Below are positions 48,086 to 55,965 of a stretch of DNA of 64,000 bases, piece after piece (the stretch's first letter is position 1; every line of letters begins with the position of its first letter). The notes below the pieces were generated by a model. The model searched no databases. It had not been told where the DNA came from and worked only from the letters and a program-made list of their open reading frames with translations. This stretch comes from Stenotrophomonas sp. BIGb0135 (GTDB taxonomy: Bacteria > Pseudomonadota > Gammaproteobacteria > Xanthomonadales > Xanthomonadaceae), in contig NZ_JANUDX010000003.1 of NCBI RefSeq assembly GCF_024810105.1, forward strand, positions 1 to 64,000. The letters are read 5' to 3'. A program made the position numbers and the translations under genes.

Positions 48086-48405
48086 GACCGCCGCACTCCG
48101 GGGGGGAGGCGCAGCAGCGCCCTGCCCTGCGAGTCGTTCCCATCGAGCCTACGGAGCCTCAGGGCGTCCGCATGGATGCGATGGTGCGGGACTCCCACTG
48201 CAGGATGATCCGGCACTTCCGGAGACGCTGGGGCCTGCCGATGCAGATGGTCATAGACCAAGCCTGCTTTGGTCTGGCGGACATCGAGCAGCTGCCGGAC
48301 GACGACCTGATCCAGCTACACAAGGACCTCGAGCGCGCCGAGGACTGCATGCGCGACGGCGTGGCCTTTGAGGACGCCGGCCTTCTCCGCTCTCGATACG
48401 GGTGA
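48039..48405 (+). pseudogene. Phage protein gene with a one-base frameshift at a G7 run
   Basis: The frame starting at 48039 gives MQKDKFEELAQRLAARTAAL RG, then meets G7 at 48100-48106 and goes into unselected sequence. Removing one G joins it to another frame (EAQQRPALRVVPIEPTEPQG ... up to 48405) for an unbroken protein of about 121 residues. Without the repair, translation from a Met at 48172 gives a 77-residue protein. The first frame starts inside cI (overlap). Either a real slip mutation or a sequencing error. Confidence 0.75.
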
Positions 48406-48409
48406 CCAA

Positions 48410-48604
48410 ATGACCGTTTTCCAATGGCTAACCATCGTTCTTCTGTTGGGGGTAACCCTCGAAGCTTGGGGTGCCAGGCGCAACGCCAGGAAGGCGATTC
48501 AGGCCGCCGAGGACGCCAAGCGGGAGATTCAGGCGCTACGGCAGATGCTTGAGCAGCAGATCCAGTTGAGTGGCTCCCCAAGGGTGCGCCTTGGAACCGA
48601 CTGA
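48410..48604 (+). CDS. Small membrane protein with coiled coil
   Basis: A 64-residue protein: transmembrane helix VFQWLTIVLLLGVTLEAWGA, then a soluble helix (ARRNARKAIQAAEDAKREIQ). Start at 48410 follows the previous stop by 4 bp. Function unknown; membrane proteins next to cI often serve lysogenic conversion or exclusion. Confidence 0.6.
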   Translation: MTVFQWLTIVLLLGVTLEAWGARRNARKAIQAAEDAKREIQALRQMLEQQIQLSGSPRVRLGTD

Positions 48605-48851
48605 AGCCCGTGGGTTTCGGAGGCTTTGCATCCTCCTGCGCGCAGGCTTCAGGATCAGCAGTGCCCCGGATCTGGAGGCCGTCGTCCTCGTCCGACCTCT
48701 GGGGTTTATGAAGCATGAAACCGCGTTCGTCTACGACAACGGCACCGTGGTGCTGGATGCCGTTCCAGGGTCCGAGAAACGCATCCGATCGTACGACCCT
48801 GACGACGATCTCTACAGTGCCCTGCTGCTGAACCCAACTGCCAGAATCTGA
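48570..48851 (+). CDS. Hypothetical phage protein
   Basis: A 93-residue frame with GTG start at 48570, overlapping the previous gene by 35 bp. The last 47 residues, from an internal Met (MKHETAFVYDNGTVVLDAVP), look most protein-like. Function unknown; the true start is uncertain. Confidence 0.45.
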   Translation: MAPQGCALEPTEARGFRRLCILLRAGFRISSAPDLEAVVLVRPLGFMKHETAFVYDNGTVVLDAVPGSEKRIRSYDPDDDLYSALLLNPTARI

Positions 48852-48890
48852 ACGAATAGAAAGGCATTCATAATTTACTGCGGGCCCACA

Positions 48891-48930
48891 GTAACTTTTT
48901 GTTGACTCCATAAGGTAACCGATGGTTTAC
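48891..48930. promoter_or_regulatory. Operator pair at the rightward early promoter (OL equivalent)
   Basis: GTAACTTTTTGTTGAC (48891-48906) and GTAACCGATGGTTTAC (48915-48930) are again 24 bp apart start to start. The second matches the inverse of O1 (47530-47545) at 15 of 16 positions. A weaker half-site is at 48863-48878. They cover the -35 and -10 of the 48902-48931 promoter. Confidence 0.8.
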
Positions 48931-48931
48931 T
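48902..48931 (+). promoter_or_regulatory. Early rightward promoter (PL equivalent)
   Basis: TTGACT (48902-48907), 18-bp spacer, TTTACT (48926-48931), the same boxes and spacing as the cro promoter. It leads to the HNH gene and the long rightward operon with Erf, exonuclease, xis and int. Expected start of RNA is near 48938, so the ATG at 48922 cannot be used. Confidence 0.75.
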
Positions 48932-48984
48932 TTCTCCATCGCCCCACGACACCCTCATCCGAGGCGGGGCTGGAGAACGATCCG

Positions 48985-49455
48985 ATGTCCAACCTGAGCA
49001 CATGCAGCAAGTGCAACCAGCCGTTCGAGCGTTCGGCCTGGCAGGTGCGCGGCAACGACTATCGCTGCAAGGCCTGCGAACGCGTCCGCAATCGGGCCCG
49101 CCGCCCGTCGCAGCGACCGCTGCGCTCCGAATCGATCAATGACCACACGCCCGTAACCGAGTCTGGGTGCTGGCTGTGGCTGGGCCACATCAACTCTTCC
49201 GGTTATGGGCGCATCGCGCTTGGCGCACGCGGCGAATTCCAGCTCGCCCACCGCTTTTATTACGAGCGACATAAGGGCTGGATCCCCACTGGAATGTGCG
49301 TCTGCCACAAGTGCGACACCCCTTCTTGCGTCAACCCGGACCACCTTTTCCTCGGAACCCATGCGCAGAACATGCGCGACCGAAGGAACAAGGGCAGATA
49401 CGCGGGCGTCTCCTCATCTAACAAGTCACGAATTCGCAGGCAAGCCTCGAAATGA
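48985..49455 (+). CDS. HNH endonuclease, homing type (copy 1)
   Basis: A 156-residue protein. An N-terminal zinc-finger pair (CSKCNQPF ... CKACERV) comes before the HNH_3 module: [48 protein letters not shown]. The His-Asn-His ligands are in the last segment. It is related to the 55958-56668 protein. Start at 48985 has GGAG upstream and lies downstream of the promoter. Such genes are often free-standing mobile elements in phages. Confidence 0.85.
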   Translation: MSNLSTCSKCNQPFERSAWQVRGNDYRCKACERVRNRARRPSQRPLRSESINDHTPVTESGCWLWLGHINSSGYGRIALGARGEFQLAHRFYYERHKGWIPTGMCVCHKCDTPSCVNPDHLFLGTHAQNMRDRRNKGRYAGVSSSNKSRIRRQASK

Positions 49456-49502
49456 GTGCTCGCCGTCGGTCAGTAAATGTCATTTTGCCTCGGGAGATAT
49501 CC

Positions 49503-49697
49503 ATGGACTTCATCGCCGTCGTGATCGTTTTAACGCTGCTCGCACTGGCAGCGCTGGGTGGCTGGGTTCTGTTTTGCATCCGGGTCAGCGGCCTTGTCTC
49601 GTACATGGCCCGGCAGTCGGACCGCGAGGCTCAGTTCTTGGCCTCAGAGATGGACGCCAGCTACGACGCGGCCAAGCACGTGCGGGGTGAGGAATGA
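49503..49697 (+). CDS. Small membrane protein
   Basis: A 64-residue protein: MDFIAVVIVLTLLALAALGG WV, then a charged tail. Start at 49503 has GGGAGATATCC upstream. Function unknown. Confidence 0.6.
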   Translation: MDFIAVVIVLTLLALAALGGWVLFCIRVSGLVSYMARQSDREAQFLASEMDASYDAAKHVRGEE

Positions 49698-50029
49698 GAG
49701 CCCTCCTCAACCCGGTGTACCTGGATCACGACGGAGCCGGCCGGCGGGTTGCGCACCCGGCGGTTCTGGATCGGACCGTCGAGGCGGTGTCCGCCCTGAC
49801 CAGCAACGCCAAGGTGATCGCCGAGTTGGTGCTGAACGACGAGGAATGCGCGGGCGTTGGCCGGGCGCTGGCCGCTGGCGATGCTGAGGCGTTGATGCGT
49901 GTGTACCGCGCCGCGATGGACCGCCACGTTCAGGAGCTTCTGGACGATCAGAACCACAAGCGCTGGGAGCGCGGGCTGGGCGAATCGGACCTTGAGGCGG
50001 CTTGGGCGCTGCAGGCGGTGTATGCATGA
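49694..50029 (+). CDS. Phage protein of unknown function
   Basis: A 111-residue acidic, helical protein (MRALLNPVYLDHDGAGRRVA ... ESDLEAAWALQAVYA). 4-bp overlaps on both sides show it is part of the early operon. No family recognised. Confidence 0.6.
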   Translation: MRALLNPVYLDHDGAGRRVAHPAVLDRTVEAVSALTSNAKVIAELVLNDEECAGVGRALAAGDAEALMRVYRAAMDRHVQELLDDQNHKRWERGLGESDLEAAWALQAVYA

Positions 50030-50301
50030 GCCGGCATGTCGATGTGCTGGCGGTGCTTAGGAGCCAGTTGGCGTGGATTGGGCCTTGCCGACCCGATGGT
50101 GACGAAATCGACTGCGAGCGCTGGGACCGTATCGAGTCGGCCATCGCCGCAGTCGCCGAACTGATCGAGGCGCTGGAAGGGCTTGATGAGGCGTATTGCC
50201 GCGCTGGCCCACAACTGACGCGTGATGAGCGCATGGAGGATCGGAAGCGCCTGATTGCCGCACGCGCCGCCCTCACCCTAGTCAAAGGCGGTGCAGCGTG
50301 A
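50026..50301 (+). CDS. Phage protein of unknown function
   Basis: A 91-residue protein, mostly helical (WDRIESAIAAVAELIEALEG). Start at 50026 overlaps the previous stop (ATGA). No family recognised. Confidence 0.6.
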   Translation: MSRHVDVLAVLRSQLAWIGPCRPDGDEIDCERWDRIESAIAAVAELIEALEGLDEAYCRAGPQLTRDERMEDRKRLIAARAALTLVKGGAA

Positions 50302-50408
50302 CCGCCGCCGACCGCGCCGCGCACCGCTACGCCATCGGCCACATGGCCGCCTACTTCCTCGCGTTCTGCTTCGGGGTGGCCTTCTCTCTGATTGTTGGAG
50401 CTTTGTGA
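50298..50408 (+). CDS. Small membrane peptide
   Basis: A 36-residue frame with GTG start in overlap with the previous stop (GTGA) and stop in overlap with the next start (TGATG): MTAADRAAHRYAIGHMAAYF, LAFCFGVAFSLIVGAL. One transmembrane helix. Translational coupling on both ends supports it. Confidence 0.55.
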   Translation: MTAADRAAHRYAIGHMAAYFLAFCFGVAFSLIVGAL

Positions 50409-50611
50409 TGAATTGGAATCCCATCAGCACTGCGCCTCTGGGCGTAGTGGTCGTCACCAAGATCGATGACGCCAGTGGTCCCCGCAACGAGCAGCTCCTG
50501 ATCCAGAAGCAGCGCGGCCCGGAATTCCGCCCGATGTGGTGGTTTCCGGACATGAGCATGTACGTCTACTACACCCCAACGCACTGGCGGCCCAGCAAGG
50601 TGGATGCATGA
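50408..50611 (+). CDS. DUF551-like small phage protein
   Basis: A 67-residue protein: MNWNPISTAPLGVVVVTKID at the start, HWRPSKVDA at the end. Same layout as the other DUF551-like genes (40245, 43926). Function unknown. Confidence 0.6.
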   Translation: MNWNPISTAPLGVVVVTKIDDASGPRNEQLLIQKQRGPEFRPMWWFPDMSMYVYYTPTHWRPSKVDA

Positions 50612-50835
50612 CCATCCGCGCCCACCTGGACTCTGCCTTCGCCGAGCAGTTTAAGGGCCGTCGAACCTTGGCAGATCAATTCGGATTTCCGCAGATCGAG
50701 CCGCCCATCGCGCCCGGCCTCGCCGTCACCGAGTATCGCATGGACGGGGTGCTGCTGGGCAACGCGGATATCGAGATAAACAACCACGAGGCAATCAACG
50801 GCCTCTGCGCAGAGGATTCGAACGATGACCAGTAA
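50608..50835 (+). CDS. Phage protein of unknown function
   Basis: A 75-residue protein (MTIRAHLDSAFAEQFKGRRT ... EINNHEAINGL). Start at 50608 overlaps the previous stop by 4 bp. No family recognised. Confidence 0.55.
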   Translation: MTIRAHLDSAFAEQFKGRRTLADQFGFPQIEPPIAPGLAVTEYRMDGVLLGNADIEINNHEAINGLCAEDSNDDQ

Positions 50836-51163
50836 GCACACGCCGGGGCCTTGGCACCTCGATGAGACGTTCGTAGACGGCAAGTGGGGAAACCCGAGCC
50901 ACTGGATTTGCGAGGTTGTCGGCCCGGACAACAGCCGAATCGTTGCGGATATCCCCGAGTACCGGACGTACGAGGAAGACACCGCAGAACTGGAAGCCAA
51001 CGCCCGCCTGATAGCCGCCGCGCCGGAGCTTTTAGGGGCGCTTGCTGATCTTTTGGATGTTTACAGGCGTGGTGCACAGGGCTTCCCGCTTACCTATGAG
51101 CTCTGCAAGGTTATTGAGGAGCAGGCAGCAAATGCCATCGCCAAAGCCACGGGAGAAGCCTGA
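50825..51163 (+). CDS. Phage early protein of the 'HTPGPW' type
   Basis: A 112-residue protein. The start HTPGPWHLDE and the later segment EANARLIAAAPELLGALADL make up a pattern very frequent in phage early genes of unknown function. Confidence 0.7.
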   Translation: MTSKHTPGPWHLDETFVDGKWGNPSHWICEVVGPDNSRIVADIPEYRTYEEDTAELEANARLIAAAPELLGALADLLDVYRRGAQGFPLTYELCKVIEEQAANAIAKATGEA

Positions 51164-51438
51164 TGAACAAGGACAACGCGAAAGACTACCTGCCCCTGGT
51201 GCAGGCGCTGGCTGATGGGAAGGTGATTCAGTGGCGCGACCACTACGGGGTGTGGAGAGACATGGAGGAATTGTCCTACCCATGGCCTGCCGACCACTAC
51301 CGCATCAAGCCTGAGACGAAAGAGATTTGGGTGAATCAGTACCTCGATGGTCACATGTCTGTCCACCTTACAGAACAGTCAGCTGAAGACTGCCTTATCT
51401 CGGGTGGTGTAACTCGCCGCCACGAGGTGATCGAGTAA
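51163..51438 (+). CDS. Phage protein of unknown function
   Basis: A 91-residue protein: YLPLVQALADGKVIQWRDHY ... HYRIKPETKEIWVNQYLDG. Similar short proteins with an 'ALADGK-IQ ... YRIKP' layout are frequent in phages; function unknown. Confidence 0.65.
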   Translation: MNKDNAKDYLPLVQALADGKVIQWRDHYGVWRDMEELSYPWPADHYRIKPETKEIWVNQYLDGHMSVHLTEQSAEDCLISGGVTRRHEVIE

Positions 51439-51557
51439 TGCGCCTCCTGACCGCCACCGGCTGCCGCAGCTGGTCCGACTTCGCCGCCTGCGCTACCTGC
51501 TACGGCATCACCGCCGCGCTTGCGTGCGCGCTGTGCTGGCCGGCGGCCTGGTCCTGA
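51438..51557 (+). CDS. Possible small Cys-rich peptide
   Basis: A 39-residue frame (MRLLTATGCRSWSDFAACAT CYG...), start overlapping the previous stop (TAATG). Ala/Cys-rich, weakly hydrophobic. Real or not is open. The 85 bp that follow, up to the erf start, hold nothing else. Confidence 0.35.
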   Translation: MRLLTATGCRSWSDFAACATCYGITAALACALCWPAAWS

Positions 51558-51642
51558 TTTCCCGCTGCCCGCTCCCCACGGGCAGCACCACCCGCGCCGG
51601 CCGGGTCCCCAATGCCGGCACCTATTCCACGCAGAGGCACCC

Positions 51643-52395
51643 ATGAACCAGATCACCACCACCACGGCCGATGCGCAGCAGCTCGCGCCGGCCCATGCGG
51701 CAGCCGCGCCCGACTCGATGCTGGCAATGATCGAGCGCGTGGCCACCGACCCCAACGCCGATATCGACAAGATGGAGCGCCTGATGCAGATGCACGAGCG
51801 CCTGCTGGACCGCGAGTCGGCAGCGGCCTACACCTCTGCCCTGGCCGGCATGCAGCCCAAGCTGCCGTCGATCAAGGAGCGCGGCGCGATCAAGGACCGC
51901 TCCGGCAACGTGCAGAGCACCTACGCGCTGTGGGAGGACATCAACGCGGCGATCAAGCCGGTGCTGCAGGAGTTCGGCTTTGCCCTCTCCTTCCGCACGC
52001 TGACGGAGGACAACATGGTCCGCGTGACCGGTGTCCTGGCGCACAAGAACGGCCACAGCGAGCAGACCGAGATTCTGCTGCCGGCGGACACCAGCGGCTC
52101 CAAGAACAGCGTGCAGTCGGTGGGTTCCAGCGTCAGCTACGGCAAGCGCTACGCCGCCGGGGCGCTGCTGAACCTCACCACCCACGGCGAGGACGACGAT
52201 GGCCTGCTGGGCGGCACCAAGCTGGACGACAAGGCCGTCAACTGGATCGACGTCGCCAACGAGCTGGAACACCCCGAGCAGTACCAGACGAAGCGGGCCG
52301 AGCTGCTCAAGGACTACGGCGGCGCTGCCAACCTGCCGGCCGACGTGCGCAACGCGTTCAACCGGGCCAAGGCCCGCGTGACCCCCAAGGACTGA
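51643..52395 (+). CDS. erf: ERF-family single-strand annealing protein
   Basis: A 250-residue protein with the Erf core: KLPSIKERGAIKDRSGNVQS, TYALWEDINAAIKPVLQEFG FALSFRT, and SVSYGKRYAAGALLNLTTHG EDDDG. It anneals complementary single strands and, with the exonuclease, circularises and recombines phage DNA, as P22 Erf does. Start at 51643 chosen for the family N-terminus. Confidence 0.92.
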   Translation: MNQITTTTADAQQLAPAHAAAAPDSMLAMIERVATDPNADIDKMERLMQMHERLLDRESAAAYTSALAGMQPKLPSIKERGAIKDRSGNVQSTYALWEDINAAIKPVLQEFGFALSFRTLTEDNMVRVTGVLAHKNGHSEQTEILLPADTSGSKNSVQSVGSSVSYGKRYAAGALLNLTTHGEDDDGLLGGTKLDDKAVNWIDVANELEHPEQYQTKRAELLKDYGGAANLPADVRNAFNRAKARVTPKD

Positions 52396-52398
52396 GCC

Positions 52399-53010
52399 AT
52401 GCGCATTCTGGACGTCGAGCAGGGTTCGGTGGAGTGGTATGCAGCGCGCAAGGGCGTCCCGACCGCCAGCGAATTCAGCAGCATCATCACCCCGAAGCGC
52501 GGCGAGTACGCCACCGCGGCCGACACCTACATCAACCAGCTGATCGATGAGCTGATGCGGCCCGAGGCCGGCGAGTCGTTCGGCGGCAATCGGCACACCC
52601 TGCGCGGCAAGGAATTGGAGCCCGAGGCTCGCGAGTACTACGCCTTTGAGCAGGACGTGGTGCCGCAGCAGGTCGGCTTCATCCTCAACGACGCCGGCAC
52701 GTTGGGCTGCAGCCCGGACAGCCTGATCGGCAAGCCCGGTGGCCTGGAGATCAAGTGCCCGGACGGTCCCACCCACGTGAAGTGGCTGCGCGCCGGCGGC
52801 GTGCCGGACGAGCACAAGCCCCAGGTTCACGGCTCTCTGATCATCACCGGCCGCGAGTGGTGGGACTTCCTTTCCTTTTGCCCGGGGTATGAGCCGCTGC
52901 TGGTGCGCGTTACCCCGGACGGCTTCACCGAAAAGCTGCAGGCCCATCTGGACCGGTTCCTGACCGAGTACCAGGCCGCCCGCGCCATCTTCTTCAAGGA
53001 CGCAGCATGA
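52399..53010 (+). CDS. YqaJ-family phage exonuclease
   Basis: A 203-residue nuclease. GSVEWYAARKGVPTASEFSS is the YqaJ N-motif; catalytic residues are Asp107 (GCSPDSLIG), Glu117 and Lys119 (LEIKCPDG). It resects double-strand ends to feed the Erf protein. The gene follows erf by 3 bp. Confidence 0.92.
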   Translation: MRILDVEQGSVEWYAARKGVPTASEFSSIITPKRGEYATAADTYINQLIDELMRPEAGESFGGNRHTLRGKELEPEAREYYAFEQDVVPQQVGFILNDAGTLGCSPDSLIGKPGGLEIKCPDGPTHVKWLRAGGVPDEHKPQVHGSLIITGREWWDFLSFCPGYEPLLVRVTPDGFTEKLQAHLDRFLTEYQAARAIFFKDAA

Positions 53011-53342
53011 GCGACAAGAAATTCATCGACGGCCTGCTGGTCAAGCAGCCGCGCGACGGCGCCCCCGAGTACGTGATCGCGCAGATTTCCATGAAGCGCG
53101 AAGAGCTGATCGCCTGGCTGCAGCAGCAGGACGGCGAGTGGATCAACGCCGATATCAAGGTGGCGCAGAGCGGGAAGTGGTACGCGCAGGTCGACACTTG
53201 GAAGCCCGACCGGCAGCGCGGCGGCGGCCAGCGGACGCAACGCACCGGCCGGGAGACTGGCTATGGGAGCCGCGGCGAGGCGCACACCCCGCTCTCGCGC
53301 CCGCCGGTGGATGACTTCGCCGACGACGACCTGAATTTCTGA
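53007..53342 (+). CDS. Recombination-linked protein with SSB-like acidic tail
   Basis: A 111-residue protein. The N-terminal part (FIDGLLVKQPRDGAPEYVIA; LQQQDGEWINADIKVAQSGK WYAQVDTWKP) is a small beta/alpha domain; a Gly/Arg-rich linker follows, then DDFADDDLNF. This tail looks like the C-terminal peptide of SSB (DDDIPF-type), which recruits partners. It overlaps the exonuclease by 4 bp. Function not proven. Confidence 0.6.
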   Translation: MSDKKFIDGLLVKQPRDGAPEYVIAQISMKREELIAWLQQQDGEWINADIKVAQSGKWYAQVDTWKPDRQRGGGQRTQRTGRETGYGSRGEAHTPLSRPPVDDFADDDLNF

Positions 53343-53572
53343 TGGACACGAAGCGCTGCACCGCCTGCAGTCGTCGTCTGCCGCTGGCGGCGTTCCCCAA
53401 CGCCGGGCGGCGCGGCAAGGAACCCACCTGCGCCATGTGCACCAACGACGCGCGCCGGCTGCGCACGCCGCTGCCGGCGCTCAAGCGGGACCCGGAACTG
53501 ATCCGCCTGTCCAACCTCACCAACCTGTGGTTCGGGCCTGTGCGCCGCGAGCCGATGAGGAGCATCGCATGA
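53342..53572 (+). CDS. Small zinc-finger phage protein
   Basis: A 76-residue protein: CTACSRRLPLAAFP and CAMCTNDARRLR form a two-CxxC zinc knuckle common in phage proteins. Function unknown. Confidence 0.65.
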   Translation: MDTKRCTACSRRLPLAAFPNAGRRGKEPTCAMCTNDARRLRTPLPALKRDPELIRLSNLTNLWFGPVRREPMRSIA

Positions 53573-53838
53573 GCAACGCTGACGAATTGGCCTACCCGAC
53601 GCCACATGTTTGGGCAGAGCGATGGGAAATGCTGGAGAACATCAAGCCGTCCGAGGGCGGCCTGACCAAGCGCGAGCTGATCGCCGCGATGGTGATGCAA
53701 GGCATGGGCACTTGGGTGCCAAACGCAGACCACGGGCCGTTCAATTGGGATAGCCCTCAAGCCGTTGGCGAGCTCAAGGCTCGGTGGGCAATCGCTCAGG
53801 CGGATGCCCTGCTGGCCGAGCTGGAGCGCACGGCATGA
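53569..53838 (+). CDS. Phage protein of unknown function
   Basis: An 89-residue protein (MSNADELAYPTPHVWAERWE ... GGLTKRELIAAMVMQGMG). The pattern 'LTKRE-IA-M-MQG' followed by 'A----ADALLAEL' is common in phage hypothetical proteins. 4-bp overlap on both sides. Confidence 0.65.
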   Translation: MSNADELAYPTPHVWAERWEMLENIKPSEGGLTKRELIAAMVMQGMGTWVPNADHGPFNWDSPQAVGELKARWAIAQADALLAELERTA

Positions 53839-54059
53839 CCAGCATCCACGCACTCGTCCTGTACGACAGCCCGACCGCGCGCCAGAAGGCCGCCGAGGCA
53901 TTGCAGCTGGCAGCCGACGTGGCCGCCTTCGAGCGCAAGGGCGGCAAGATCCAGCGCCTGGGCAATACGCCGATCAACCGCTCGACCATCAGCCGCCGGA
54001 AGGGAATCGAAGGCGGCGCCAACGAACGCATCGCTGCGAAGAAGGAGAAGCGGACATGA
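53835..54059 (+). CDS. Small basic phage protein
   Basis: A 74-residue protein with a basic helical C-terminal half (INRSTISRRKGIEGGANERI AAKKEKRT). Possibly DNA-binding; no family recognised. Confidence 0.55.
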   Translation: MTSIHALVLYDSPTARQKAAEALQLAADVAAFERKGGKIQRLGNTPINRSTISRRKGIEGGANERIAAKKEKRT

Positions 54060-54427
54060 CTACTGATACCAAGGCTGTGGCGCTTTATCCGGAAGTTTGC
54101 CCCATGCAGCTCGACAAGGACGGTGGCTACTACTGCCGCCATGTCGAAGCCATGACCGCCGAGGGTCTACATAGGAAATCTGACATCGCGGAGCAGCTTG
54201 GATGGCGTGATCGTGAAATCGACAAGCTCCGCACCGCCCTCGCAGCGAGTCGCGCCGAGGTTGAGGGGTTGCGTGCGGCCTGTTCTGGCAGTGCCTACAC
54301 ACTTTTTCTTGATGCTTACTACAAGGCGTGCGAAACCTCGAAGCCCTCTGATTGGCACGACGCCGCAATGCTCGCAAAGCAGTGGGAACAGCAAATCGAC
54401 GCAGCAATGGAGAAGGGAAATGTCTGA
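54056..54427 (+). CDS. Phage protein of unknown function with coiled coil
   Basis: A 123-residue protein. The centre is a coiled coil (DREIDKLRTALAASRAEVEG). It overlaps the next gene by 8 bp. Function unknown. Confidence 0.55.
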   Translation: MTTDTKAVALYPEVCPMQLDKDGGYYCRHVEAMTAEGLHRKSDIAEQLGWRDREIDKLRTALAASRAEVEGLRAACSGSAYTLFLDAYYKACETSKPSDWHDAAMLAKQWEQQIDAAMEKGNV

Positions 54428-55502
54428 CACCAAGATCAGTGAGGCGGTGCCGGCGGCGTGGCTGGTGGAGTCGGCGCAGGCAGGGGTGGTTTCCTGCGAG
54501 ACCAACGAAGCATCCGCCAATCGAGTTATCGCCGAGGTGCATCGCGAATACGGTGACGCCTACGGCGCGGTCACGAAACGGCCGTTGTTCACCCACCCGC
54601 AGCCCGCAGAGCTGGCCGAGCAGCAGGGGGTGGATTGCGATGTTGACGATGCTCGCAAGCTGTTTGAGGAGTGGGCGAAGGGCCGCGATCTGACTCCCGA
54701 CACTTGGGGCACCAGTTCTTATGTGAGCCCCCACGTGGACAACGACTGGGATGTCTGGTTCGCCGCGTGGAAAGCCCTTGCCGCAACTGGCAAGCAGCAG
54801 GTTGGCGTCCTTCCGGATGACGTTGTCGAGCGCTGCCGAGCGCTGCCGACCGACGAGCTGCTGAACTGCGCGCTCGAAGTGTATGCGCGGTCGTGCAGGT
54901 ACGGGACGAAGGGCCAGCACGACGCGGCGATGGCATACAAGGATGAAATCATCCGTCGCATCGATGGCTGTGCTGCGCAGGTTGGCGAGGTGCAGGGGGA
55001 TGCGCTGGCGCAGTGGCTGGAGGTTCGTGGGCTGGCCGCAGGCATCGTCAAGAATCTCGAAGCCTTCGCCGTATCGCCGCACAAGGCGGCATGGTGCGGG
55101 GCGCTGGACGATTCGCTGTCGTTCGCTGACCAGATCGAAAAGGATGCGGCCGCCGCCATCGCCGCCCGCCAGCCGGTGGCGCAGGTCCGTGACCGTGTTC
55201 CGCAGGAAGTCGTTTCGGCAATCTCAGCAGTGGCTGTCATTGCGCACAAGGAATCGCGGCACCCCGTCCAGAAGCACATCGACACGATCAATGCGTGGCT
55301 CTACGCCGCCCGGCCCGCGCAGGGCATCGACCTGGGGTCAATTCCTGACGGCTGGAGCCTGCGTACGCTCGAAACCTGCTATCAGCTCAGCGATGGCAAT
55401 CAGGTCGTCGCCAATCTAGTCGGTCCGGACGCGGAGCGAAACGCACAGATCCTTGCCACCCTGATCGATCAACGCGATGCAGCGCCGGGGGTGGGCCAAT
55501 GA
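54420..55502 (+). CDS. Large early phage protein of unknown function
   Basis: A 360-residue protein. Segments such as AWLVESAQAGVVSCETNEAS, LFEEWAKGRDL and YVSPHVDNDWDVWFAAWKAL are frequent in composite phage proteins of the accessory region. It looks like several small modules fused; none has a known role. Start at 54420 chosen by overlap with the previous gene. Confidence 0.6.
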   Translation: MSDTKISEAVPAAWLVESAQAGVVSCETNEASANRVIAEVHREYGDAYGAVTKRPLFTHPQPAELAEQQGVDCDVDDARKLFEEWAKGRDLTPDTWGTSSYVSPHVDNDWDVWFAAWKALAATGKQQVGVLPDDVVERCRALPTDELLNCALEVYARSCRYGTKGQHDAAMAYKDEIIRRIDGCAAQVGEVQGDALAQWLEVRGLAAGIVKNLEAFAVSPHKAAWCGALDDSLSFADQIEKDAAAAIAARQPVAQVRDRVPQEVVSAISAVAVIAHKESRHPVQKHIDTINAWLYAARPAQGIDLGSIPDGWSLRTLETCYQLSDGNQVVANLVGPDAERNAQILATLIDQRDAAPGVGQ

Positions 55503-55816
55503 GCGTTGAGTTCTTCGTGTGCTGCGCTGCATGTGGCGAAGCTCGCGCCGTTTCGGCTGATGAACCGCCGAGATTTGGGTGCCATCTTGCACAGGCAGCA
55601 CAGGCAGCGGGCTTCAAAGCGCTATTCGTCGGGGGTTTCTCAAAGGTGGTCATATTCTGCTCTGATCGTTGTATTGACCACAACAGAACAAAGAGCGGGG
55701 GAATCCGCGCACGCCTCAAGATCCCCCCGCCCACCACCCTCTCCACCGTCAAGCCGCCGCGCAACATGCGCGTAAAGGTCCCGGCTGTTGCTGAGATTCA
55801 AGGAGCCCAACAATGA
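55499..55816 (+). CDS. Phage protein with zinc-binding motifs
   Basis: A 105-residue protein: CCAACGEARAVSADEPPRFG CH and later CSDRCIDHNRTK. The Cys pairs suggest a zinc fold. Low GC in its middle compared with the neighbours. Function unknown. Confidence 0.5.
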   Translation: MSVEFFVCCAACGEARAVSADEPPRFGCHLAQAAQAAGFKALFVGGFSKVVIFCSDRCIDHNRTKSGGIRARLKIPPPTTLSTVKPPRNMRVKVPAVAEIQGAQQ

Positions 55817-55965
55817 CTGACGCCCTGACCATCTGGCTGGCGAAGTACCTGGTGCTGGCCCTGATGCTGGTCATCGGCTTCCTGACCGTGTGGCTGGTCG
55901 TCGCCCTCTGCCGCGCGGTGCGCTGGTGCTGGCGGCGGGCGGCAAGGCTGGTGGCGCATGGCTGA
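55813..55965 (+). CDS. Small membrane protein
   Basis: A 50-residue protein with one long transmembrane helix (YLVLALMLVIGFLTVWLVVA) and a basic Trp/Arg tail (RWCWRRAARLVAHG). 4-bp overlap with the previous gene and 8-bp overlap with the next. Function unknown. Confidence 0.6.
   Translation: MTDALTIWLAKYLVLALMLVIGFLTVWLVVALCRAVRWCWRRAARLVAHG

Noticed and set aside
48875-48894. Palindrome TTACTG-N8-CAGTAA as an independent regulator site
   Set aside because: It has symmetry, but its right arm is part of the repressor operator starting at 48891, so a separate role is not needed to explain it.
48922-48984. N-terminal extension of the HNH protein from the ATG at 48922
   Set aside because: This ATG lies in the operator and upstream of the -10 box, so it would not be transcribed from the identified promoter. 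The 48985 start has a good ribosome binding site.
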